19,759 bases of DNA from CAZQLE01 sp964593905 (lineage in GTDB: Bacteria; Chloroflexota; Anaerolineae; Anaerolineales; Anaerolineaceae): assembly GCA_964593905.1 (NCBI GenBank), contig CAZQLE010000056.1, positions 1 to 19,759 of the forward strand, in the 5' to 3' direction. A program made the translations under genes and the position numbers. The notes beneath the pieces were generated by a model that had not been told where the DNA came from, ran no database searches, and was given only the letters and a program-made list of their open reading frames with translations. Shown piece by piece: positions 8,953 through 17,071 of the stretch (positions are counted from its first letter, which is position 1; every line of letters starts with the position of its first letter).

Positions 8953-9895
8953 AGAAATTCATGCCAGAATTCGCGCGCTAATTCACGCCGCCAATCATGT
9001 GGTGGTACTGGCCCATATTCGACCTGATGGCGATGCCATCGGGTCGGTTTTAGGGCTGGGGCTTGCTTTAAAAGCCGCGGGCAAACAGGTCACATTCCTG
9101 CTCAAAGACGGCGTCCCGGCCGATTACCGGTTTTTGACCGGGGCAGATGAGGTGGTTAAGCAATTGCCAGAACAATATGACCTGGTGATTGCCTGCGACA
9201 GCTCAGACCTGCAGCGCACCGGGGGGGTGTTGGGAGACCGCATTCCAGATATCAATCTTGATCATCACATCACCAATTTAAATTTTGCACAGGTTAATCT
9301 GGTCGAGCCGCATCAGGTGGCCACTGCGGCCTTACTGGCCGAGCATTTGCCGGCCTGGGGACTGGAGATCACCCCGCCGGTGGCGGCTGCGCTCTTAACC
9401 GGCCTGGTCAGCGACTCGCTGGGCTTTCGCACCTCAAACATGACCCCCGCAGCGCTGCGACTGGCAGCCGTATTGATGGAACATGGCGCAGATTTACCCG
9501 ATATCTATCAACGTGCACTCAATCAACGCAGTTATAACGCGATAAGATACTGGGGGGTGGGGTTATCGAAGATCGAACGTGAAAAAAACCTGGTATGGAC
9601 CTCGCTGACCCGTGAAGATCGCAAGAAAATTCACTACCCTGGCAACGACGATGCCGATCTGATCAACGTCCTCGCTTCCATTGAAGAAGCCCATGTGGCC
9701 GTGATCTTTGTGGAGCAGCCCGGAAAAAAGGTGAAAGTGAGTTGGCGCTGCAAACCCGGCCTGAACGTTTCGGCGGTTGCCCTGGAATTTGGCGGCGGCG
9801 GGCACCCCGCGGCTGCCGGAGCCGAAATTGAGGGGACTCTTGACGAAGTAAAGTATAATGTTTTGAAAACAACCAGGTCTATCTTGGCGTTATAA
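8945..9895 (+). CDS. nrnA: DHH/DHHA1 phosphoesterase, NrnA-like (nanoRNase / pAp phosphatase)
   Basis: NrnA-type enzymes degrade 2-5 nt RNAs and often hydrolyse pAp (or cyclic dinucleotide products) with Mn2+ in the cytoplasm. The 316-residue protein has all DHH motifs: HIRPDGDAIGS, ACDSSD, NLDHHITN and SDSLGFRTSN. The C-terminal DHHA1 substrate-binding domain ends in GGGGHPAAAGAEIEG. Length and domain order match NrnA rather than the longer RecJ. It overlaps rbfA by 8 bp and lies in the standard infB-rbfA-nrnA-truB order. The exact substrate preference cannot be read from the sequence. Confidence 0.9.
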   Translation: MNEEIHARIRALIHAANHVVVLAHIRPDGDAIGSVLGLGLALKAAGKQVTFLLKDGVPADYRFLTGADEVVKQLPEQYDLVIACDSSDLQRTGGVLGDRIPDINLDHHITNLNFAQVNLVEPHQVATAALLAEHLPAWGLEITPPVAAALLTGLVSDSLGFRTSNMTPAALRLAAVLMEHGADLPDIYQRALNQRSYNAIRYWGVGLSKIEREKNLVWTSLTREDRKKIHYPGNDDADLINVLASIEEAHVAVIFVEQPGKKVKVSWRCKPGLNVSAVALEFGGGGHPAAAGAEIEGTLDEVKYNVLKTTRSILAL

Positions 9896-10023
9896 TAAGA
9901 ATGAGCAGCAAGGCAATGGTGTATCGGTAAAATCCGAAAAATATCTCAAATTCAGGGGGATTCGGCTGAAAGGCGGAATGATTACAGATCAGATTCTGGA
10001 GAGAAATGGGGAGTACAAATTAG
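9896..10023 (+). other. 128-bp gap before truB
   Basis: No ORF is supported here. A TATAAT sits at 9891-9896, overlapping the nrnA stop, but has no correctly spaced -35 box. A small stem (TTCAG/CTGAA around GGGGATTCGG, about 9950-9970) could form. truB may be expressed by readthrough from nrnA or from a weak local promoter. Confidence 0.35.
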
Positions 10024-10935
10024 ATGACCGATAACAATCAATTTGACCTCAAAAATGCTATTTCAGGGGTTTTGGTTGTCGATAAGCCGGTCGGATTAAC
10101 ATCACACGATGTAGTCCAAATTATCCGCAAAGGCACAAATATTCGCAGAGCCGGGCACACGGGCACTTTAGATCCGCGCGCTTCTGGTGTTCTGGTAATT
10201 TTGATCGGACCCGCAGTCCGATTAAGTGAGTATGTTTCTGCGTCTGACAAACGTTACCAGTCGGTCATTCAGCTCGGCTCCACCACAGATACCTATGATG
10301 CTGACGGAAAAGTGATGAGCACAGCCCCGGTTAACATCACCGAAACGCAGTTTGAGGATGTTTTACAGACATTTGTGGGTGAAATCGAACAGGTGCCGCC
10401 GCCCTACTCGGCAGTAAAAATTAAAGGCCGCAAAGCCTATGAAATGGCGCGCGAGGGTGAAGAAATTGACCTGAGCCCCCGTATGATCCAGGTCTACAGC
10501 CTGGAAATGTTGGAATGGGCCCCTCCCGAAGCAGTGATTGACGTTTATTGCTCTTCAGGAACCTACGTGCGCTCTCTCGCACATGATCTCGGCGAAAAGC
10601 TGGGCTGCGGTGCGCATCTGATCGGGCTGCGCCGCACAAAAAGCGGGCGCTTTACATTGCGTGATGCAGTTCCCTTACGCAAATTGCGTGAAGCTTTTGA
10701 AAACGGCACCTGGTATCAATATCTCATCCCTGCTGCCGAGGCCCTTTCAGACTGGCCTGCCATTGAGTTGATGCAAGATCAGGTAGACGCCATCCGTCAC
10801 GGACACCGCATTCCTGCTGAACCCGGACAGGGCAGCATGGTGCGCGGGGTCAGCGAGCAGGGCGAACTGGTTGCATTAATGGAATATGCCCCGGAAACCA
10901 ACGAATGGCAGCCTAAAAAAGTGTTCTTTTCCTGA
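10024..10935 (+). CDS. truB: tRNA pseudouridine-55 synthase TruB
   Basis: TruB converts U55 to pseudouridine in the T-loop of elongator tRNAs. The 303-residue protein begins with GVLVVDKPVGLTSHDVV. It carries the catalytic-Asp motif GHTGTLDPRASGVL (D50), the KRYQSVIQLGSTTDTYDADG block, YVRSLAHDLGEKLG and RRTKSGRF. The C-terminal part is a short PUA-like region. GGGGAG about 10 nt upstream serves as ribosome site. It keeps the usual place after rbfA/nrnA and before ribF, although a terminator-like hairpin separates it from ribF. Confidence 0.96.
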   Translation: MTDNNQFDLKNAISGVLVVDKPVGLTSHDVVQIIRKGTNIRRAGHTGTLDPRASGVLVILIGPAVRLSEYVSASDKRYQSVIQLGSTTDTYDADGKVMSTAPVNITETQFEDVLQTFVGEIEQVPPPYSAVKIKGRKAYEMAREGEEIDLSPRMIQVYSLEMLEWAPPEAVIDVYCSSGTYVRSLAHDLGEKLGCGAHLIGLRRTKSGRFTLRDAVPLRKLREAFENGTWYQYLIPAAEALSDWPAIELMQDQVDAIRHGHRIPAEPGQGSMVRGVSEQGELVALMEYAPETNEWQPKKVFFS

Positions 10936-11003
10936 TTGCGCTTAATAAACGCGCCGGGGTATCGACTGAATGGTATTCAACGTTATTGATTAACGAAAAT
11001 AAG

Positions 11004-11041
11004 AAAACGGGTTGGGGAGAATCATCTCCCCAACCGTTTTT
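11004..11041 (+). terminator. Terminator-like hairpin between truB and ribF
   Basis: GGTTGGGGAGA (11010-11020) pairs perfectly with 11025-11035 across an ATCA loop. Past a single bulged G, C11008 pairs with G11036 and the flanking A run (11004-11007) pairs with a T tract (11037-11041). It has the form of a strong intrinsic terminator, yet it lies only 22 nt before the likely ribF start. Confidence 0.75.
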
Positions 11042-11063
11042 GGTTCAGGATGGATCAATCGAC

Positions 11064-11999
11064 ATGCAGCAATTCACTTCCATCATCGATTTAAATCTAC
11101 AAAATGCCTGGGTCACAATCGGGTCATTTGATGGTGTGCACCTTGGTCACCAATCCATTATTTCGCCCATGGTTGCGCAGGCCCACCAGACCAATCACCC
11201 GGCCGTGGTGATCACCTTTTATCCCAACCCGGCAGTGGTTTTACGCGGTCTCAAAAACCCCTACTACCTCTCTACACAACAAGAGCAGAACAACCTGCTG
11301 GAAAAGCTTGGCATCGATTATCTGATTACGATGCCTTTCAATCAGCAGACCGCTTCGACCAGTGCCCGTGAATTCATTCAAACGGTGAAAAAACACCTGG
11401 GGCTAAAGAGCCTGTGGGTCGGCGAAGATTTTGCCCTGGGCCGTCAACGACAGGGAAGCGTGGATGTTCTGGCAAACTATGGGCTTGAGATGGGGTTTGA
11501 GCTAAAGGTAATTCCACCCCTGATGGTTGAGGGTGCGCCTGTTTCTTCCAGCCGAATTCGTCAATTGCTGATGGATGGAGATGTAGAAACATCTGCACGG
11601 CTGCTGGGCCGTTATTTTTCAGTTGCCGGGTCAATCGTACATGGAGACGGCAGGGCGCATCGCCTGGGCTTTCCCACTGCAAACATCCAACTGCCTGCAA
11701 ACCGGCTTGCCCCCCAAAACGGTGTTTATGCGGTCTGGGCCTGGGTGGATGGCGAACAGAAGGCCGGAATTACCAATATCGGCACCCGGCCCACGTTTGA
11801 AGAGCATCAGGTGGAAGCGCGCATAGAAACCCATATTCTGGATTATTACGAAGATCTTTACGGTCAGGATATGGTTTTGGAATTTGTGCAATATTTGCGG
11901 CCTGAGAAAAAATTTGATTCGGTTGAAGAATTAAAACTTCAGGTACAAACGGATATTCAAAAGGCAAAGGAGGTATTAAGCCATGCCCCCCGCACGTAG
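11064..11999 (+). CDS. ribF: Bifunctional riboflavin kinase / FAD synthetase
   Basis: RibF phosphorylates riboflavin to FMN and adenylates FMN to FAD. The 311-residue protein has the N-terminal nucleotidyltransferase domain with GSFDGVHLGHQ (HxGH-type motif), a YPNP segment and VSSSRIRQLL. The C-terminal flavokinase domain has GFPTANI, GVYAV and the RIETHILDY segment with the catalytic Glu. An in-frame ATG at 10986 would place the truB-ribF terminator stem inside the coding region and add 26 non-homologous residues, so I choose 11064. Its ribosome site (GGA, 9 nt before) is weak. It overlaps the next gene by 17 bp, so the flavin enzyme is coupled to a protein from a flavin-dependent family. 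Confidence 0.95.
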   Translation: MQQFTSIIDLNLQNAWVTIGSFDGVHLGHQSIISPMVAQAHQTNHPAVVITFYPNPAVVLRGLKNPYYLSTQQEQNNLLEKLGIDYLITMPFNQQTASTSAREFIQTVKKHLGLKSLWVGEDFALGRQRQGSVDVLANYGLEMGFELKVIPPLMVEGAPVSSSRIRQLLMDGDVETSARLLGRYFSVAGSIVHGDGRAHRLGFPTANIQLPANRLAPQNGVYAVWAWVDGEQKAGITNIGTRPTFEEHQVEARIETHILDYYEDLYGQDMVLEFVQYLRPEKKFDSVEELKLQVQTDIQKAKEVLSHAPRT

Positions 12000-13419
12000 A
12001 GTTTATCTGCTCGAACCCAAACAGCTTTCACCTGAGACCATTGCAGTCACCTTCGCAAAAACCTCCCGTTCGCCCCAATCGTTTGACCAGATTGCAACCG
12101 AATTAACCGAAGAAAAATCGGCTGAGTTCCATGAGAAATGGGTGGTCGGCTATGGACACGCCAGTGTGGCAGAACATGCCATATTGCACCTGGCAGTCGA
12201 GAATATATCTCGCCTGGCGGTGGAGACGCTTGAATCTACCCGTTTGGCCTCGTATACCGAAAAATCAACCCGCTATCAAAAATGGGACTCGGATGGCTAT
12301 ACTACCCCGGTTGAACTGGACAAACACCCGCTCGGGGCGCGCTATCAGGCAACTTGCCGAATGTTATTTGAGACTTATCTTCAATCACTTGAACCGGTGC
12401 GGAAGGTGGTAGCCAGAGAAAACCCACCGGCTGCCGGCGAGAGTGAAGCAGCCTGGGATCGCCGGGTGCGCTCGGAATATGTGGATGTTTGCCGGTTTTT
12501 ATTGCCTGCATCTGCGCTGGCAAATGTGGGCATGACGATTAATGCCCGCGCTCTGGAACATGTCATCTGCAAAATGCTGATTCACCCACTGAGTGAAGTT
12601 CGCAACCTGGGTGAGGAATTAAAATCGGTGGGTCAGGCAGAGGTTCCCACCCTGGTGAAATATGCGCAGGCACAACCATACAATCAGGCTGTCACGATGG
12701 GGTTGGAAGAATATATAAAGCAGGCCGGATTTTCTGCACCAGACTCTTCTTCCTGGTGTAATCTAAATTTTCATGACCCTGAAATTGAGCAGCGCCTGCT
12801 GGCGGCAGCTTTGTTTCGCTTTTCAAATCAGCCGTATGATCATTGCTATGCGCATGTTATGGGTTTAACTGCGGCTGAAAAAGAACGCCTGGCCGATATT
12901 GTCTGCCAACACCCCGGAAAATTTGATATTCCTCTCCGCGAGCTGGAACATTCTGCTTTAACCTGTGAACTGGTTTTGGATCAGGGCGCATATGGTGAGC
13001 TTAAAAGGCACCGCATGATGACCCAGACCGCGCAACCGCTTTCTCCGGCCGAGGGATATGCGATTCCACGCAGGATCACTGCGGCCGGGCTGGAAAAGAT
13101 CTATTGCACAGCCCTGGAGCAGGCTGCCACGGCCTATTACGAACTGGCAAAATTTAACCCGGCTGTCGCCAGTTATGTTATTCCGAACGGATTTAACCGC
13201 CGGGTATTGCTAAGCATGAACCTGCGCAGTGCTCATCACCTGATCCGGCTGCGCACGGCCCCCAACGCCCATTTTTCCATCCGGCGCGCCATTGCCCGCC
13301 TGGCAGAAGAGATTCAGACTGCCGCCCCCCTGCTGACTCGTTTGTTGGAGATGCGGCCGGACGAAAGCTGGCAAGCGGTCGACGAAAATTATTTTACGGC
13401 GGCAGTGGTAAAACCGTAA
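11983..13419 (+). CDS. Tandem double-domain ThyX-like protein (FAD-dependent thymidylate synthase homologue)
   Basis: ThyX enzymes methylate dUMP to dTMP using FAD and methylenetetrahydrofolate, normally as tetramers of about 220-250 residues. This 478-residue protein contains two ThyX-like halves. Half 1 has GHASVAEH, then STRLASYTEKSTRY (85-98), then NARALEHVICKMLIHPLSEVR (187-207, described here by its ends). Half 2 has LEHSALTCELVL, RHRMMTQTAQPLS (342-354), and an NLRSAHHL...APNAHFSIR block (413-434). The ThyX signature RHRxxSxNExSxRY is incomplete in both: half 1 keeps R, S, E, S, R, Y but lacks the initial RH and the N; half 2 keeps only RHR. It overlaps ribF by 17 bp, with AAGGAGG inside ribF as ribosome site. 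Family membership is clear. Whether it still makes dTMP is uncertain. Confidence 0.85.
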   Translation: MPPARRVYLLEPKQLSPETIAVTFAKTSRSPQSFDQIATELTEEKSAEFHEKWVVGYGHASVAEHAILHLAVENISRLAVETLESTRLASYTEKSTRYQKWDSDGYTTPVELDKHPLGARYQATCRMLFETYLQSLEPVRKVVARENPPAAGESEAAWDRRVRSEYVDVCRFLLPASALANVGMTINARALEHVICKMLIHPLSEVRNLGEELKSVGQAEVPTLVKYAQAQPYNQAVTMGLEEYIKQAGFSAPDSSSWCNLNFHDPEIEQRLLAAALFRFSNQPYDHCYAHVMGLTAAEKERLADIVCQHPGKFDIPLRELEHSALTCELVLDQGAYGELKRHRMMTQTAQPLSPAEGYAIPRRITAAGLEKIYCTALEQAATAYYELAKFNPAVASYVIPNGFNRRVLLSMNLRSAHHLIRLRTAPNAHFSIRRAIARLAEEIQTAAPLLTRLLEMRPDESWQAVDENYFTAAVVKP

Positions 13420-13440
13420 CTTTGGTCCCTGTGATCACCA

Positions 13441-13476
13441 GGGTGCGCCTAAATTTGACAGGCGCACCCTTTTTTT
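13441..13476 (+). terminator. Intrinsic terminator ending the nusA-thyX operon
   Basis: GGGTGCGCCT (13441-13450) pairs perfectly with 13460-13469 across a 9-nt loop, and seven T residues follow (13470-13476). It lies 21 nt after the double-ThyX stop codon. Confidence 0.92.
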
Positions 13477-13569
13477 ATCCCTGCCGATGGCGTCTTTTAA
13501 GGTCCTCTGAGAATCGCCGTGATATGCGGCCTTCTTCACGGTTACCCGCAATGGGCCGCTTTAAGTGAA

Positions 13570-13598
13570 TTGACCCCAATCTCAAAACAGGTTACACT
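13570..13598 (+). promoter_or_regulatory. Promoter of the GH25 gene
   Basis: TTGACC (13570-13575), a 17-nt spacer and TACACT (13593-13598) match sigma-70 at 5 of 6 and 4 of 6 positions. Transcription from near 13605 would leave a 22-nt leader. That rules out the longer in-frame start at 13519. Confidence 0.7.
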
Positions 13599-13626
13599 GA
13601 TGCATATTGTACTGGGAGGTTCTGGT

Positions 13627-14406
13627 ATGACAGAAAACGCAAGTGTCACCCCAACGGCTGCAGAAGCAGCGCCGGCTCGGGCGCTGGGAGTGGATGTTTC
13701 TTTCTGGCAGGATAATAACGCCACCCCTGAACAAATTAATTTCTTCAAAACTCGCTCGGCCGGAGCCAATTTTGTTTTTGTACGCTGCTGTCAGGATATC
13801 TATCCTGATCCTGATTTTGAGTACAACTGGCGGCAGTCAAAGGCTGCCGGTCTGTTGCGCGGTGCCTATCATTTTCTGGATTACCGCGTTAGCGCAAAAC
13901 GCCAGGTGGATTTCTTTATTGCCCAGCTTCGCGCCGACCCCGGAGAACTGCCGCCGGTACTGGATATCGAACGACATCCACAATGGGCCTTGCCCCCGGC
14001 CGCAAACCTTCATGCCATGGTGAAAGTGTTTGTCACCGAATTGGAAAATGCCTTTGGCCGCAAGCCGTTGATCTATACCAACCCGGCGATGATCCAGTAT
14101 TCGCTTAACCCGGTACCGGCCTGGATGACTGAATATCCGTTGTGGATCGCACATTACGGGGTCAGCGAGCCCGGCCGTTTTAATCCGTGGAGAAACTGGG
14201 TATTCTGGCAATATACTGATAAGGGCGATGGACTTCAGTTTGGCATGGAAAGCCTGGGTTTGGATATGAACCTGTTCAATGGCAGTGAACAGGAGCTGCG
14301 CACCTGGGCCGGGGTGGGCACCCCGCCCCCACCCGATAATCTAACCCTGGAACAAAAGGTCGCTTTGCTCTGGGCTGCGCACCCTGAGCTGCATCCCCGG
14401 ACTTAA
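13627..14406 (+). CDS. GH25 lysozyme-like muramidase
   Basis: GH25 enzymes cut the beta-1,4 bond between MurNAc and GlcNAc in peptidoglycan. The 259-residue product has the family hallmarks: GVDVSFWQ with D23, FVFVRCCQD, GAYHFLDY, the catalytic LPPVLDIE (D113, E115), PLIYTNP, and a WVFWQYTDKGDG segment near the end of the barrel. After a Pro-rich hinge, a short C-terminal motif LTLEQKVALLWAAHPELH resembles tails I associate with Chloroflexi hydrolases. No signal peptide or membrane segment is visible, so export is unexplained. GGGAGG lies 8 nt before the ATG at 13627 and the promoter overlaps the region upstream. It is a one-gene transcript between two terminators. Confidence 0.88.
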   Translation: MTENASVTPTAAEAAPARALGVDVSFWQDNNATPEQINFFKTRSAGANFVFVRCCQDIYPDPDFEYNWRQSKAAGLLRGAYHFLDYRVSAKRQVDFFIAQLRADPGELPPVLDIERHPQWALPPAANLHAMVKVFVTELENAFGRKPLIYTNPAMIQYSLNPVPAWMTEYPLWIAHYGVSEPGRFNPWRNWVFWQYTDKGDGLQFGMESLGLDMNLFNGSEQELRTWAGVGTPPPPDNLTLEQKVALLWAAHPELHPRT

Positions 14407-14443
14407 GCTGCACGTCGGCACAGCCATAAGCAAGGTTAAATAG

Positions 14444-14477
14444 AAAAGGAGTTGACCTCAGTGCGTCAACTCCTTTT
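14444..14477. terminator. Bidirectional terminator between the GH25 and cytochrome b/c genes
   Basis: AAAAGGAGTTGAC (14444-14456) pairs perfectly with 14465-14477 over 13 bp, with an 8-nt loop. T runs end the stem on both strands (TTTTT at 14474-14478 on the plus strand, TTTT on the minus). It can therefore stop both converging genes. Confidence 0.9.
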
Positions 14478-14488
14478 TAGGTGCGGGT

Positions 14489-15655
14489 TTATTTTTGCGC
14501 TGCGCCGGAGTCAATCCACTGGATGATCTGGTTCAGCTCGTCCGGTTCAAACTGACCGGGATGAGCGCTCTGCTGAAGGATAACCAGCGAACTCTCGGCC
14601 GCGTTGCCAGGCAGAATCACCGGGCCCTGATCATTTCCCTTCATGGCCGCGGCATAAGTCTTCAGGTTAACTCCGCCGGCCGAACCGTGACAGGCGCCAC
14701 ACTTTTGATCAAACAAGGCGCCAATCCCACCATCCCAGCTTAACGCTGCCGCACCAGGCGCCGGCGGAAGCGGCGTGGCGGTTGGAACGGGCGTTGGGAA
14801 AGGCGTGGGCGTTTGCGGTTGGAAGATTTGAACCGAATCGCGCGGAACGGTCTCAAGCGCCGTGGCTTCAAAGGTGAGGAAGGAATATACCCCAACCGCC
14901 AGTGTGATCGAAAGAATCAGCGCGGTCGGGATAAACACCGTCAGACGGCGTTTATATTCAGGCGAACTCTTTTCCATGGCCCGGCGAAGGGTGCCGCCTT
15001 CAAGTTGGGCCAGTTCTTCCTGATGCTCTTCTTCCATCTCATGCCGCGAAATATGGCCGGTAAACATGGATTTGTTGAAGGTCTTGAGGTGAACATTGTA
15101 GCCGTGCCAGAGAATCAACGCCAACACAGCCAGCACGGCTTCCCAGCCATGCGCCGATTTGGCCGCCGGAATAATCTGGCCGGGCAAAAGATTGGTGGTG
15201 GCAATCGGGTTGAGCAGAATGAACCCGGTTAAACCCATCAACACCAGCCCCCAGGCCATGGCCCAGTATTCAGCCTTCTCGGTAAAATTGTAGCGGCCCA
15301 TTTTGGGGCGTTCTTTTTTGAAGCCGAGGTTGAACATCACCGAGTTTAGCGCATCAAAAACATCTTTGGTGCCGGGCAACATGGTCGCTTCGAGACGCTG
15401 CACATATAGCTTATACCCGACCACCACCAGATGGTAAATCGATTCCAGCAGGAACATGGCCGCGGCAGCCCGGTGGATCACCCGCACCATCTCGATTCCG
15501 CCAAATAAGGCAATGATTGCCGGCGAAACCGCAGATGACGCAAATTTTTGGGGCAGACCGGTTATCGCCAGGGTGGTGAATGACGCAATCAACAGGATGT
15601 GTTCGATGCGACGGGCCAGCGGAAAGCGTTGAAAAGAGGTCTTATTCTGGCTCAT
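14489..15655 (-). CDS. Membrane cytochrome b (b561/HydC-FdnI type) fused to a C-terminal monoheme cytochrome c domain
   Basis: This 388-residue protein probably exchanges electrons between quinol and periplasm-side cytochromes. About five hydrophobic helices are visible (near 17-35, 60-82, 130-149, 170-190, 237-260). Histidines suited to ligate two b hemes lie in RIEHILL (H19), RVIHRAA (H61), SIYHLVV (H75), SAHGWEA (H169) and LWHGYNVHL (H184, H189). After the last helix a PTPTP-type linker leads to a cytochrome c domain with one CGACH (319-323) and an ILPGNAAESSLV segment. An in-frame ATG at 15715 overlaps the upstream gene. The ATG at 15655 has AAGGAAGG before it and follows the previous stop by one base, so I choose it. 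It is the last gene before the terminator. The b/c fusion is uncommon; Geobacter CbcL is a loose parallel. Confidence 0.85.
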   Translation of the reverse strand: MSQNKTSFQRFPLARRIEHILLIASFTTLAITGLPQKFASSAVSPAIIALFGGIEMVRVIHRAAAAMFLLESIYHLVVVGYKLYVQRLEATMLPGTKDVFDALNSVMFNLGFKKERPKMGRYNFTEKAEYWAMAWGLVLMGLTGFILLNPIATTNLLPGQIIPAAKSAHGWEAVLAVLALILWHGYNVHLKTFNKSMFTGHISRHEMEEEHQEELAQLEGGTLRRAMEKSSPEYKRRLTVFIPTALILSITLAVGVYSFLTFEATALETVPRDSVQIFQPQTPTPFPTPVPTATPLPPAPGAAALSWDGGIGALFDQKCGACHGSAGGVNLKTYAAAMKGNDQGPVILPGNAAESSLVILQQSAHPGQFEPDELNQIIQWIDSGAAQK

Positions 15656-15656
15656 C

Positions 15657-16991
15657 TTAACCTTCCTTCTTTTCTTCGTCATCAACGCCCGGTTCTTCGT
15701 CTGTGAGGGCCTCACCGGGCGTTTCTACTGCCGATGGCTCGGTCTGCGCTTCCACCACCGGGGGTTCAAGTTCAACCGGCGTTTCGGGCTCGCTCGGCAG
15801 AACCACCGCAGCGGCGGCCGGTTTGCGGCGATTGCGCACCCGCCAGAAGATGTCGGTCAGAACGTAAAAGGCCATGCCCCCCAACACCGTGGGGATGAAG
15901 AACTTGTAAAACAGCTCCACATAGTAAACCACCGGGTAACGTTCGCGGTCGGGGATATAATGCCCCAGCCAGCTATCGGGGAAGTTCTCACTCGCGTTGG
16001 GGTGGCAGCGCTGACAGGTGATCATCAAATTTTCTTTAACCTGCAAGCCTTTTTCGGGGTCGGTGCTGCGGCGGATATCATGGGTGCCATGACAATCGGT
16101 GCAAACCGGCTTGTTGGTATCGGCGCCGGTCTGGTTGGGGTCAAACAGGGTGATGGTGGTGCCGTGAAAATCGGAGACGTAACTGTTGAGCACATTGGTC
16201 GAGAGGCCGTAGTGATCCATCACCTCGGCGTTGGTATGGCAATCACCGCATAGTTGCACCGAATTCACCCGAAAGGCAACCGTAGTGGGGTCTTCGATGG
16301 TATGTGCATTGTGGCAGTCAACACAGGTGGGCGTGTCGGGGTTGTTGCGCGCCAGCAGGTTCTCGCCGTGGACGCTTAACGCGTATTCTTCAAAGATGCC
16401 GTTGTGACATTTGGCGCAGGTGCGGGCTGCATCAGCACGCACTGAAGCCTGAGGGTTGCCGGCAGCATCATGCAGCGCCTGCTGGGCATGTGGGTTGTGA
16501 CAATCGGTGCACAGCGGGGCATTTGCATCGCCCGCGGCGCGCGCCTGACCATGAATGCCGTCGCCATAGGCTGCGTGCTGCTCTTTGTGGCAGGTAATGC
16601 AGCTCTCTTGATATTGCTCGCTATAGGCGCGCAATGTCTCGGCGGTGCGGGCCGGGTGTGGAAAACCAGTGATGTTGCTGTGGCAGTCACTGCAATTTTG
16701 ATTGGCCTGCCCGTGCGCCGAAGCGCCAAACACAGCCGGGTCAATCGTGATCGAAAGCATCTCTCCGCTAGGGAGCGCCACAGCCTGACCGGGTTTGTTA
16801 TGGCACAACAGACACTCGGCGTTGGATTGCTCTTGCGGTGCGGGCAGCCCCTCAACCGGTTGCGGCGCAGGAGCGGCGCTGGCCTGGGCCGGAGAGGCCC
16901 CCCACACCAGCAATGCCACACCCAGCAGCAAAAGCAAACCGGCGATCACAAGTCCAATTCGTGCGCGGTGGCCTGATAAGGGTATGATCAT
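15657..16991 (-). CDS. Nine-heme c-type cytochrome with C-terminal membrane anchor
   Basis: The 444-residue protein starts with a signal peptide (hydrophobic 13-30, likely cleavage after AQA at 37). It carries nine CxxCH motifs beginning at C60, C100, C131, C161, C192, C223, C248, C297 and C326. Several extra His residues (HNPH, HNAH, HGTH, SVHGE) could be distal ligands. A single membrane helix (about 363-384) and a basic stop follow, then a cytoplasmic acidic Pro/Glu tail (385-444). Topology is thus hemes outside and tail inside. GGAG lies 5 nt before the ATG. The next gene begins one base after the stop, so the two are certainly co-translated. I infer that it relays electrons between the b-type subunit and the decaheme lipoprotein. 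No enzyme family with known catalysis is recognisable. Confidence 0.88.
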   Translation of the reverse strand: MIIPLSGHRARIGLVIAGLLLLLGVALLVWGASPAQASAAPAPQPVEGLPAPQEQSNAECLLCHNKPGQAVALPSGEMLSITIDPAVFGASAHGQANQNCSDCHSNITGFPHPARTAETLRAYSEQYQESCITCHKEQHAAYGDGIHGQARAAGDANAPLCTDCHNPHAQQALHDAAGNPQASVRADAARTCAKCHNGIFEEYALSVHGENLLARNNPDTPTCVDCHNAHTIEDPTTVAFRVNSVQLCGDCHTNAEVMDHYGLSTNVLNSYVSDFHGTTITLFDPNQTGADTNKPVCTDCHGTHDIRRSTDPEKGLQVKENLMITCQRCHPNASENFPDSWLGHYIPDRERYPVVYYVELFYKFFIPTVLGGMAFYVLTDIFWRVRNRRKPAAAAVVLPSEPETPVELEPPVVEAQTEPSAVETPGEALTDEEPGVDDEEKKEG

Positions 16992-17071
16992 TGGTACTCC
17001 AATCTTTTCATCAAAAACTCAGATAAGGCTGCAAAATTAATCTTTTTTTAATGATTGCATGATTTTACCTT

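Noticed and set aside
9854..9896. Two TATAAT-like boxes at the end of nrnA as truB promoters
   Set aside because: Neither has a -35 box at 16-18 nt. The nearest TTGAAA is 22 nt away from the second box.
10986..11063. Longer ribF start
   Set aside because: The extension would translate the terminator-like stem at 11004-11041 and adds residues before the conserved start of the RibF fold.
13519..13626. Longer start for the GH25 gene
   Set aside because: The sigma-70 promoter at 13570-13598 lies inside it, and the ATG at 13627 has a good GGGAGG site.
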